Assembly: GCA_019426215.1 (NCBI GenBank)
Contig: CM033394.1
Span: 15,830,195 to 15,894,194 of the forward strand
From: Buddleja alternifolia
Lineage: Eukaryota > Streptophyta > Magnoliopsida > Lamiales > Scrophulariaceae
Direction: 5' to 3'
DNA: 64,000 nt
Shown: positions 24,386-35,701 of the stretch, piece after piece
Layout: each line of letters starts with the position of its first letter
How positions within the stretch are numbered: position 1 is the stretch's first letter
Notes under the pieces: model-generated
Told to the model about the DNA's origin: nothing
The model's input: only the letters and a program-made list of their open reading frames with translations
Databases searched by the model: none
Made by a program: the position numbers and the translations under genes

Positions 24386-26007
24386 TGTTGGGAAAAATTC
24401 CATAAAACCAAAAACGCATCGGAAGAATTATAAGTTTAATCTCAGTGGCTCATCTCTATTTCTCGTATTTAAATTGGGTTTTACGAAATTAATTACCGTT
24501 CTCGCGTATGTTGAAATCTGAACCAGCTTTGCAATCCTTTTCTTGAACAGCAAATCCGTCGTTGTCTCTAAATTGCCACGCCGGAGTCAAAAACGAAAAT
24601 CACCTTCTTCTTCACCTTGATGGACGGCTAGAGTGAGAGAGAAAGGGAGGAGAGTTTGACTTGGAGAGAAAGTTTTTGAGTTAGTTCTCTTAACCTATTT
24701 TTTCACTAAGTAGTATATATATATACCACAATAGAAAACAATAGCCTAGGCTTCATAAGCCCCATATGGGCGTCCACTTTCGACGCCCACTTGTAAGCTT
24801 TTAAGCCTTCTGGCTTTTGTTTATTAATTAATTAAATAATTAATAGTATTTATCCAATAAATAAATTAATTAAATAATCAATTAAATTCATGTTAATATT
24901 ATAATTAAATTCCCATGAGGAATTAATCAATTCATTAACTCAATTAATTAATAAAATCATCTAATGATTAATTAATTAATCTCGATATCCAATACCGAAA
25001 ATTCTCTCAAGTCTTTTCCTACGATTTTCTTTTTGCACTTCCTTTAAGCGCGACTCTTTAGGTTCGTCTCAAAAGGCAATTGGGAGGAAACCAAAAGGAT
25101 GTGAGTAACACCTAGCCAGTCACGTGGCTCACATTGTATCCCAATTGAGAACGAATGAATAGGATCATTCCAAACCATATACGTTGTGAATACCGTACGT
25201 GTATAAACCTTTTATTCTTCATCCCAGTCAAGTGAGAGTCATGGTTTTAGTCAAACTCACATGACTTGACCATATGCTTAGCTCATAATGAGTCGAGGTC
25301 ATTTTATACTTTGTCTAAAGACTTTTAACCTCACTCATTCATGACTGCATAGGATACTTAGCTCATTCACTTATGAGAGAATAAATCCCATTTTGCTAAT
25401 CAGTTAACAATGCTACTTGCCCATCAAGATGCACTTCGAGGTCGATCCCACCAAAGGGTGATTTGGATCTAACTACTCTAATGACAGACTTGATGTCACA
25501 AGTACATCTTCAACTCGACTCCTTAGGTCTAAGGTTCACGCGTATCTATCACAACTTATCAGTTTCATCATTGACTGTCTGTGAGTGAATACCCAGGTGA
25601 TGAAACTGATGCGAGCAGTGTTCGAACATATTAGTCCAACTTATATGTCCATGACATAAGTTCCCACTATCATTCCCATAGTGTTCGACTGGCACTTTCT
25701 CTGTCAAAACTTATATCATGTAAGCCCTTGTTCTGTATTGATGTCCAGCCAAATACTTTCTTTGACTTGCGAACCCTATTTAGAGAATAAGGATCAAACC
25801 CTTCTAGTGCCATTCTCCCTATCCCATAGGAAGTAGAAGGTTTGCCTTATACTCAAGGACTTTACATTGTTTATTAACACCTTACAAACGCCTATAAGAA
25901 AACAACAAGATAATGCCTTATATTTAATAAAATGATATTGTTTAGTTACAAGTCTATGCCCTATAAATCTATCCTTTTTATGACATTTGAGGACATACAC
26001 TCTAACA
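24386..26007 (-). repeat. Element D 3' LTR (left copy)
   Basis: The LTR is 1622 bp with TG...CA ends and is closely similar to 46987-49052. It has a TATA-rich patch at about 24712-24726. The polypurine tract (sense aagtgggagat) lies at 26008-26020 just inside. Confidence 0.9.
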
Positions 26008-26022
26008 ATCTCCCACTTGCAC

Positions 26023-26541
26023 TCAATGCCATTTGCTATGGTATTTAATACCCATCCCTTCGAGATGTTTTTCTAGCATCGCCTGTGCCAATGGCTTGGT
26101 CAATGGATCAGCGACATTGTCAGCTGAGGCTATTTTCTGAACAGATATTTCTCCTCGTGCAACGATCTCTCTTATGATGTGATATCTCCTCTCGATGTGT
26201 TTGGACTTGTTGTGAGACCTAGGTTCCTTTGCTTGCGCTATTGCTCCGTTGTTGTCACAGTAAAGTGGCAACGAGAGCTTTACGCTAGGAACCACTTGAA
26301 GTTCTTCTATGAACTTCCTTATCCAAATAGCTTTTTTAGCTGCCTTAGAGGCAGCTATATATTCAACCTCTGTAGTGGAGTCAGCGGTTATGCTTTGCTT
26401 GGAACTTTTCCAAGTTACCGCCCCACCATTGAGGGTGAATACGAATCCTGAGGTGGATTTTCGGTCATCGACATCAGATTGAAAATCTAAATCAGTGTAC
26501 CCGTCCACTCTCAGGCTACCACTCCCATAGATGAGAATCAT
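26023..26541 (-). pseudogene. Element D RNase H
   Basis: A 172-codon frame carries the copia RNase H core: GYTDLDF with the first Asp, a TTEVEY block with the catalytic Glu, YCDNNGA with the third, and HIERRYHIIRE at the end. It runs almost to the polypurine tract, as in intact copia elements. The frame is the same as the RT frame to the right, but a stop (about 26551) and a deletion lie between. RNase H itself looks complete. Confidence 0.85.
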
Positions 26542-26550
26542 TCTATGTGT

Positions 26551-27308
26551 TCAATCTCTGTAGATTCGAATCCCTAGAATATAAGTTGCCTCTCCCAAGT
26601 CTTTCATGGAGAAAGTACTCGAAAGCCACTTCTTTACAATGGTGAGCATTCCTATATCATTCCCTATGAGTAATATGTCATCTACATATAACACAGGGAA
26701 TGTTATGTTACTCCTACTAACCTTCTTGTAAACACATGGCTCGTCTTCATTCTTGATGAAGTCAAATCCTTTGACAGCCTTGTCAAAACGTAGATTCCAG
26801 CTACGAGACGCTTGCTTGAGTCCATAAATGGATCTCTCAAGCTTACACACCTTATGAGTATGCCCCTCGGATACAAAACCTTTAAGCTGTTCCATATAGA
26901 TATCCCCTTCTAGGAATCCATTTAGGAAAGCAGTTTTGACATCCATTTGCCATATTTCATAGTCACTGGCGAAAAGGTTTCTTGGTAGTCAATTCCTTCT
27001 TGTTGACTATACCCTTTTGCCACTAGCCTGGCTTTGTAGGTGTCAACCTTGCCATCAACACCAATCTTTCTCTTGTAGATCCATTTGCACCCGATCTGTT
27101 TTACCCCTTCAGGTTGGTCCACAAGTTTCCAGAATTAGTATGCATGCATCGAATCGATCTCAATTTGCATAGCTTCACGCCATCTAGTAGCATCCACATC
27201 CACCATTGCTTGATCAAAAGTGGAAGGATCATCTCCATGATCCTCCTCTAATACAGAATGGAGATCCAGCTCCCTCTGTACTAGATATCCGTACCTCTCA
27301 GGCGGTTG
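26551..27308 (-). pseudogene. Element D reverse transcriptase, internally deleted
   Basis: - strand frames 27308-27135, 27122-26922 and 26946-26551 give [31 protein letters not shown] and the catalytic LYVDDILLIG. After GIRIYRD the sequence jumps straight to the RNase H region, losing roughly 110 residues of thumb/connection compared with element A. A smaller deletion removes the segment between FSPVTM and the IWQMDV block. A stop directly after IRIYRD is in the same frame as RNase H. The insertion of element E lies upstream of this domain. Confidence 0.85.
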
Positions 27309-27313
27309 AGGTG

Positions 27314-30298
27314 TGTTGGTCCCAAGTGACATACGAAAGGGTCTAGAAGGGGGGGGGGTTGAATAGACCCTGAAGTCTTTTTCAACTTCAAAAGACTTCG
27401 TATTAAAATGATTTTTGGACGCTTGAAAAAGTAGATGCTTGAAGTGTCTAACGCTTGACTTAAGCGTTTACTTAAAATATAGGCGCTTTGGTGAAGCGTC
27501 AAACGAAGACTGTTTTTATAAAGTTAACTTAGATTTCAAGAATTGAATACTATAACCGAGTAGGTTTGAGCGTTCACTTCTTTGATCAGTGTAAGCACAA
27601 CGGAATGATTTTTGTAGTCTTCTTTTAAAAGCTTTAGCGTCACAAGAAGTTTCTTAGTTGCTTAGCTTTTGATTATGTTTTACTTAATCAGTTTATGCAA
27701 TGATATGATGGATAAAAGAATTGACTGAAAAGTAAATGACACAATATTTGTAAGGTTCGTTGGGTGGTGTAATCCCAACTACGTCCTTCTTCTCCTCGAC
27801 CACTTGGAGGCAATCCACTAAAATGATTCTCAAAGAATCACACAGAATCTTCTACAAATTAGGGAGAGATAGATGTCGATGACTTGAGCTCCTTGATCAC
27901 ACAGATTTCTGCTCCAAATCACTTCAATCCCCTTGTTTCTTTCACCCAGAAATATGGCAAGTATCCAACTTCGACTTCACACAGATCGCGAGGCTTGGAT
28001 AGAGGTTTTTCTAAAAGGGTTTGTTTGATTTTGATGAAGTTCAAACAACTGGAAATATCTCAGTAGTAATGTAGTTTCTTCGAAAAGAATGTTTGAGATA
28101 TTGGGTTGACTGTCTCAGGATTTGAAGAAAAGCAAAGAGAATAATTTCTTGAAAGTTTGGCTTTTTTGAGATTGTAAGGAATGAGACTTCAATGCAACAA
28201 CAATTCGACTTGATAATTGTTCTCTGTATTTAGCTTGTTGTTGAAGTCTGGTAAGTTCACATTTTACAGCATTTTATGCCCCATTTTAATATGATTTGAT
28301 CGTTACTTTGATCACTTTTTATCCCTCATAATGCTTTGATTGGTATAGATTTTGTTTTGTAGAATGCAAGTTGATTTACGCATGAAAGACGAGAAAGGAG
28401 ATCCAAATTGAGCTTGAAATTGAAGAAACAAACAAAATGAGATAGTTGACGAAAGATTTTACATAATGCTCATATAGAAATGCGATTTTAGTCCATTTTC
28501 CAGCCAAATCAGACTAAGGTTTCTTCTTCACTATTGTAGACCGTTGTCTTAGCTTCACGTAGCAATTTGAATCACCTCAATCCGACATCGGTAGAGAAAG
28601 TTATGCATATTTTACCAAAACTGTACGGAGCAGCAGGGGAACGCCGCGGCGTTCGGAGGCAGAATGTTGATCACCGCGGCGTTCAAAGCAGCAGACTTGG
28701 CCTATAAATAGACCATCAGGTCATTTGGACGAAAAAAGATGCCCTAAACACACCCTAGACTCCTTACATATCAGTCACCACCCAAGGAAGCTTGAAGAGG
28801 ATCATCATCCTCATCCTAATCATCCTAATCATCATCAATTTCATCATCAAAGCTTGGACTCACACTTTGTAATAGGGAGTAATTCAACTCTTTCTCTTTG
28901 ATTAGTTATCAACTATGTCTTATAGAATTGTTGAATCATTTGTTATTGTAAGTATGAGCTAAGCATCTTTGTGGTTGGGTTATGTGAATACTTTGTGATG
29001 TTTTGTGTTTAGTGAATGATTAATTTCCGAATTTATTACATTCTTGTTAAATGTTTGATTTTATGCTTAATGCTTGCATATGCTTGATCACCATGTGTTT
29101 GATAAAATGTTTTGTCTTGAGACCGAGAGGAGATAGATAAAGGGAGATCGAAAATCAAACATCATAACGTAACAGTTGACTAGAGATAGAATCGATTGCG
29201 TTGTGTGGTTTTTTGTGATAAGATGACCCGATTGAATGTAGGATCTTCGTAAACAAGGAATTCCTTCGAACCTAAATGCATGTTAGTTAATTCAATCTTC
29301 ACTATAGAGATATAGGAAGTTGTTAACTAGTATAGGCTTGTTGTTTCAAAAGATTGAATAATAAATACATTAGGGGGTTTCGCCATAACAAGAGCGTTCT
29401 AAAAATCCGGATAATTGAGAGTTCATGAACATAGAATAGAACATAGTAGGATCATAACCCAATCACCTCTTCCCATTTGATTTATTACCTTGATAATCAT
29501 TTTAGTTATCTTTAGTTATTTTCATAGTATAAACACCTATCATCTTATAAATTGATTTAGCTTAGAAATAGGTAATATAGCAATTACGAGCATTGAATCC
29601 AATTGTCACTGTGGAGATGATACACCCCGGGCTAAATAGTCCACTTTATTACTTTGCACGACCTAGTATACTTGCTAGGATTTCGCGTGTCAAAGTCCTA
29701 TTTATAGGCATTCTTGGAAAAAGTGTCTGTTTGACACATGCAAGGGCGCGTGTCTCTCACTTCCGCGAGTGAACAACTTTTGTCCTTTTTCCTGAAAATT
29801 TGCTTCACAAAAGTTGGTGCTGCAGTCTTTGAATAGTTAACAGTCCAATAGGGTGGCTTCTCCGTACGTCTCAAAGTGCTTATCACATTTAATGCTCTTA
29901 TCAGCATTTAATGCATTTGAATTAAATGCCCGTTGGTATTTAATGCTTTGAGAATATTTGCATTAAAACTCCTTCTGGACTTAGAAATAAATTCAGGTGA
30001 AATAACTTATGTCCTATAAGGTAACGCTTGATATAGCTGGTCAATTGGAAGCTTGGAGACTTTATCTTCATTCAGAAATCAGGCGCTTGAGTTTTCAAAC
30101 TTTACCACTGATAAACTCACTCAGAAATTATCAGACGCTCAGCCTAAGAAAACTTAGCCTAACAATCTAGAATAAAAATAAAACAAAGCCTATTACAAAT
30201 CTAACACTTCAAAGCTGAAAAACAAACTTACATAATTTTGGGGTCTAACAAAGGTTCTAATTGTCATCATCAAAACATCTAACATGAAATTCCTAACA
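27314..30298 (-). repeat. Element E 3' LTR (left), carrying a gypsy solo LTR
   Basis: The LTR runs TGTTGGTCCC to CCTAACA. It matches 41244-42779 along its whole length once the insert at 28249-29692 plus one 5-bp duplication is removed. Differences between the two copies are scattered substitutions, a few per hundred bases by eye. A (G)n run near 27350 differs in length. Confidence 0.92.
28249..29692 (+). repeat. Solo Ty3/gypsy-type LTR in E's left LTR
   Basis: A 1444-bp insert starts TGGTAAG and ends CGCGTGTCA. It has a perfect 5-bp target duplication aagtc (28244-28248, 29693-29697); the empty site is preserved at about 42180 in the right LTR. It has a TATA box (TATAAATAG, about 28702). 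Its end (CTAAATAGTCCACTT...CTTGCTAGG) resembles the gypsy LTR at 52837-54756, which points to the Athila/Tat group. No internal coding remains. Confidence 0.9.
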
Positions 30299-30312
30299 AT
30301 TTCCCCCTTTTT
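30299..30312 (-). other. Element E polypurine tract
   Basis: The sense strand reads AAAAAGGGGGAAAT directly before the TGTTAGG of the 3' LTR. It is uninterrupted and intact. Confidence 0.9.
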
Positions 30313-30528
30313 GATGATGGTAATACTTACTCTTTTATAGTTCAAGAGTTAGACAGCCAAAATAAAAGTTATCTTTGATTCGATAATGTTAGTTAAAGTT
30401 AGTTATGCTTCAACGAGATGTTTCAGCTGAAAAATGCATTTTATATATATCGAGAGCTATAAGCATTTTTACAACTTAAAAAAAATAAAATGAGAAACAA
30501 GAATATAGATAATGCAAATCAAAAAGCT

Positions 30529-33500
30529 CTAATGACTTGATCTAACTTTGTATTGCTTGGGCATTTCAGCTCGGATAGCTTCAGTCAGATTGTCTTCCAA
30601 GGTCATCATCGCTTCATGATCTTTGTTGATTATAAGCTTATTTTCTTCTTGTTGTCTCTTCTTGAAGGCGGTAAAGTGTTTGTCCCAATCCGTTGGATCG
30701 ATACCAATATACCTTAGACAAATTTTGAAAGTTCTGACAAATTCAGACATCTGCCTCTCTTCAGCTAAAATTTTAGGATCTGAAGGTTCTGGAATGGATG
30801 TTCTTTGAAGAGGGATGTCGAACTGTTCTAACATTGCTCTTGTAGGTATTGGTAGATTTGGATATAGTGCTCTTGGAGGTTCCCTTAGTGTTCTACTAGG
30901 CGCTCCAGAGTCACTTACTTGTAAAGTGGTTATCCAGGATGGGAGACTTAGCGCTGAAGGAGAGGTTAGAACTTGACGCTTGAGAGGCGTGGGTTCTTGA
31001 GCTCTTGAACTCGACGTTTTTCTCCTTTCTTCTTCTCTTCCCCCTTATTGCCATCATCAGACTTCAGAAAGTGATCTGTGAGTAAACTGACCTGATGAGC
31101 AATCTGAGACATAGAATCTGTGATGTCGTCCAGACGCTTGTCCAAACGTTCCTGCAGGGCGAGGAGCTTAGCGCTAGTAGCATCATTCAGAGAAGTCTCA
31201 AGGGTTTCGAGGCGCTTTTCAAGCTCTTCTTTCATGGCAAGTTGGGTTGCTTGAGTGGCATCATGCATTTCTTGAAAATCTTGTTTGCACTCACCAACAG
31301 TCGCTTGAGCTGAACTACGCATATGAGCAATCTGAGAGCTCATAACGTGAGTCTCAATCTTTGCCAAATCTTCCTTAATCCAGTGAAGGGCACTGATATT
31401 CTCCAAAACAGATTTGAGCAAAGGACCGAAGGATTGACTCTCATCTGATTGAACCGCTTGGGGAGCCGGTCGCTTGAACCTTGATGAGTGTTTGAGAGAG
31501 TCAATAGGAACTTGATATGCAGGATCAAAGATAGTACCTCGTATGTCAAGAGAAAGATCCTCAGCAATGTCATCAGCAATGGGTTCAGGAGCGTCAGGAA
31601 TATCCTCTGGTGGAGACGCTTGAACGGGTTCTTCAGCAGACGCTGGAATACTGGTGACTTCAGAAGTGAACGCTTCAACTGACTTAGCAGGCGCTTCCTC
31701 AAGCGCTGACTCAGGTTGACGAAAGTCATCGAATTGGAAGTTCCAATTGGCTAAATCGGCATAAGAAGTGGACGCAGCTTCCAAAAGTTCAGCAAGTCTG
31801 GTTCTAGTCACACAAGTTCCGGAAATGAATGTACGAAGGGGACTATCAATGGACCTGATGTGCATTGGACCAATGATATCTAGCACATGATTCGGAAAGA
31901 CTTTGGACGGCGCTTGACAGATGGAAAAGATTGAATCTGGGCAATAATCTCTGGAAAGTCCAATCAAGCAGTCAGAAGGAAAAGACTGGAGACGCTGATC
32001 CTCAGGCACATAAGCAGCGTAGCACTCTTCTAAGTATGGATAGAGCGCTTGAGCTAGTCCTTGATTTGTTTTAAGCAGTGAGAGGACAAACTCATAATGA
32101 TGGAGTACCTCTGTGCGGATAGAAGGGAGCAAAGGATATCCTCGAAAAGAGTTGATGATGGAGCCGTTCCATTGTCGGAGATTTGCAGTGAAGATTTTGT
32201 CGAACAGAGATAGGGGAGTCATAATCTTCACCATCATATTGAAGTTATCCTCGTAGTGGCTCGGAGCAAAATTCAAGCATGATACAGAAGAGGTACCACT
32301 GGAAGATGTTTGATCATTGAAGAGTAGAGGAGTATTGGACAGTCGGTAAAGCTCTTGACGCAGACACTGCTCAATTTGATGTCTAACGAGTGGGAGCTTC
32401 AGAACAGGTCCAACTCTCTGTTGACGCTTCTTCAGGCAATACTTGGCAAACTGACGCTTCTTGTCATGCATGCCTATGCCAAATAAATGGGGAGCTTGGA
32501 CTAACTCTGAGAATGTGTATTTGTGTCCCATATACGCTTCAACCCAGTTGACTTCATTCATACAGTAATCTATTCCAGCATTGACCATAGCGCGAATGCC
32601 TTCATGATGAATATCTCTGATAGATTCAAAGCGATATCTATCCGTCTTATAGTTGGCATTCCAGACGCTGTCAAAGTATGCATCGGCTTCAGTCTGAATC
32701 AAATCTGTCAATGATTCTAGACACTCACCGGCATGAACTGCTTTATTTTTCCACATGCGAAGTGGATTGACTGAAGATAGATTTTCATTACTATTAGCAG
32801 TCTGAGGAAAGTGCGTGTAGCCTTCTCTATTCAATACTGCCTCTGATGGATTGAGAAAGCTAGGACGAAGAGGCTCATACACCCGAATATTGTAATCTCT
32901 TAGGGCGAAGCCTGTACTCCTACTGTGGCCATAATCGAGATAATATGCCAAATCCACATCACATCTAGGAGTCCTTCCTCCTTGTCTGTCTTGTTGAAGA
33001 ATGAGAGAAGACGGTATTTGACTAGGGGTTTTTCCAAGTTCAATGGCTCTATAGAACTTTCGCTCAATTTCTGTCAACTCCGTGTTAAACACGATATCCC
33101 TGATTTTATTGTCGTCGTCAATCAACAGGGCAATTTCATTCTCAGTAGCAATGTATCTTTCTTCATTGTATCCTGCAGGAATGAAATCTTCTTCGAGTGC
33201 TGGAGGAATGTAGTTGATCGATTGATCAATCATCTTCAGAGGATCCAGTTGGAAGAAGTGCCTGGGCTCTGAAACGTCTTCAGCAACGCTCTGACCTTCT
33301 GAGCGTGCCTCTGTTATCGCCTGAATAGGGATTGATGTTTGAACCTCGTTAGTAGCAGGTTCCTCAGCGTCAGTTGCAGCAACCTCTGCGGCAACATCTT
33401 TAGCGATAGCCACAACTTTTGTCATCTCAACATCTAGAAGGACATCTGTTGATGCTTCAGTAGCGGATGGAACTATAGCTGTAACAAAAGAACTATCCTC

Positions 33501-34900
33501 TATAAGAGCAAGATCTTCTACAAATGTAGGAATAGAAATGATGTGGGAAGAAATAAACTTACCCTGAGAACTTGTCTCAACAGCAATACTCTGAGCGCTT
33601 GGTTCAACAGTCTCAGGCTCTTCAGGAACAGGAGCAGCCCGATGCTTGCTTGTCCTGGAGCGCTTGAATATTTTCTTCACGTTGACTCCTTCAACGAGCT
33701 TAAGCACTTGAGCAGGAGGGGCAGCAGCTGGTTCATCAAATTCGATTTGTTTGATGATTCCTTCCAGCTTCCTCCGCTTTAGAGGTAACTTGTCATGTGC
33801 ATCCTCATCAGTTTCCTCATCATCTTTCTGAGGAGCAGGAACAACTTGTACCTTGGGCTTTATTGGAGCCCTCTTCTTGGTAACACCCGGATGCTTCACG
33901 GCTTCTTCTGGCACTGGACGCTCCGCTTCCTCATCGGACGCTTGACGTACTTCTAGACGCTCAGATAGTGGTTTAGCAGCACCACCAATTTTGGGAGGAT
34001 TGAAGAGATTATTCAAAATCCTTCTTCCCAGCAACTTGGTCTTATTCAACGGGAGACCAGACGAGTATACACACTTTGATTTGTACAGCAGGTCACTTAG
34101 AACAAGCCCATAAGGTTTATTCGAGGCACTTAGACAGTGCCGAAACCTTCCAAAAATGTACTCACTCCAATTGATCTTGATGTTGAGGAGTATAGCAGTC
34201 ATCATTTGAAATTGTACTGGGTTCACCTTATCAAAGGTTCCCACTCGGCATTCTATGATCTTGCGGCAAAAATCAGCCAACAGACGGTATTTGGATACCA
34301 GTTCCGAAACCTTCCAAAAATGTACTCACTCCAGTTGATCTTGATGTTGAGGAGTATAGCAGTCATCATTTGAAATTGTACTGGGTTCACCTTATCAAAG
34401 GTTCCCACTCGGCATTCTATGATCTTGCTGCAAAAATCAGCCAACAGACGGTATTTGGATACCAGTTCTTTCTTTTCAAAGTACTGAGTGTAGGGTACAT
34501 CGTCGTACGCACTTATGGTTGTCCATGCTTCCTTGATTTGTTTTAAAGTAACACAATCCAATGCCTCACCCTCATTTGGAAGATTGAAGTTCTTGGCAAT
34601 GGAGGCAGCAAACAGAATAAATTCCTTGGGAGACTCCTTCTTGGATAAGGGAATTAGACAAGAGATAGACTTCTTGTCCTCTGAAAGTTTAGTAGTTTTC
34701 CAGAAGTTGTCGACTTCAGTCAGAAACAGATAGGAGTATTGGGTCAAGAATGGTTTAAGCCCAGCTTTGACGACCATGTCCATCATGTCTGTTAGATTGA
34801 TATGAGGTTGTTCATAGAGGAATTTCTAGTCGACAACAGGGCCTTCAGTAACCTTGATGGTAAGTTCTGCAGAAGTAGACGAAGATTTCTTTGGTGCCAT
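30529..34900 (-). pseudogene. Element E envelope-like 3' ORF (broken)
   Basis: The extra ORF starts at ATG 34900 (MAPKKSSS...) and has a TAG at codon 25 (34826-34828). It continues through a conserved N-terminal globular domain (34786-34253), hits a 164-bp tandem duplication that shifts the frame, and reads on as a 1104-codon frame to 30966. A last frameshift leads into a 101-codon tail ending at 30529. The middle is Ala/Pro/Glu-rich and the C-terminal third has a long Lys/Glu/Leu heptad region likely to be coiled coil. I see no clear signal peptide or transmembrane helix. Sireviruses carry an envelope-like gene here; function is unproven. Unbroken it would approach 1400 residues. It is not a host gene, because it lies inside the LTRs. 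Confidence 0.75.
34141..34468. repeat. 164-bp tandem duplication in the envelope-like ORF
   Basis: Units 34141-34304 and 34305-34468 both begin cgaaaccttccaaaaatg and end ccagttc. They differ by about two bases. 164 is not a multiple of three, so the duplication shifts the frame and explains the overlapping frames 34786-34253 and 34280-30966. Confidence 0.92.
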
Positions 34901-35155
34901 TTTTAGTGAAAGAGATGAACTGAGATTTTCTTTTGCTTTGAGAGAGAGAGAATAAATTTTGCAGATATGTTTGAGTAAAAGTGTCTTTCTGCAGAAATTG
35001 TATTTTAAATGACACAGTAAAGAATTTTTTAAACTTGTGTTCTCTAGTCTCTGTAGGATTTAGACACGTTTAACGACTTTTGAATCTCAGCCATAAATTC
35101 ATTAACTGCGGACGTGAGTTTTGTGTAATAGAGAGAAGTTACATTTGGTAATTCT

Positions 35156-35231
35156 CATATATAAAGATTTGGCATTTTCAGAGTGTAACGCACGCACGTG
35201 TTTGTACACTGACACGTACACAAACACGTGC
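35156..35231 (-). promoter_or_regulatory. Candidate internal promoter for the envelope-like ORF
   Basis: In the non-coding gap between the pol stop (35702) and the ATG at 34900, the - strand carries a TATA-like TTTATATATG (about 35156-35166). Just upstream is a 12-bp perfect inverted repeat GCACGTGTTTGT / ACAAACACGTGC (35194-35205 and 35220-35231) around a 14-bp spacer containing another ACGT. CACGT boxes are the core of plant G-box (bZIP/bHLH) sites. Spacing would put the start near 35125, with a 5' UTR of about 225 nt. This is inference from layout. Confidence 0.4.
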
Positions 35232-35701
35232 TATTTCTGAACCGTCATTTTGAAAAAGAAACTTTTGATTACCCGCCAGTTTGATGTGATAGAAGCGTGC
35301 GAGTAGAGTACAAAATAGACTTTTGAGTCTACCTACTACTTCGAAAGAAGATTGTAAACTTTATGCATGGCTTGTAAAGAAAAATATTTTTATATTAAGA
35401 GTTGATTGGAATTAATTCAACGCTTAACTGATACCACACTTGTTGGTATATAAAAATTAGACGCTTAGGATTGAAAAGACTTTTATGTTTGAGCGTCCAA
35501 TATTTTTATGCATAAGTAATATTGAGCGTTGATGATCATGCATCTGAAAATTTTGATCATTGACGCTTGTAGTTATGGTCAAGTACAATTTTAAGGTTCC
35601 CCCTAAATTTGATAACTTGTACCAGTTAGGAAAATCTTTTAGACACAAATTAAGTGGATTCCCCCTAAATTATATGTCTAATAAAACATGATGCAAAATG
35701 A

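Noticed and set aside
30966..34280. The 1104-codon frame as a host gene
   Set aside because: It lies between pol and the polypurine tract of element E, inside matching LTRs and TSDs, and is collinear with the Sirevirus 3' ORF position.
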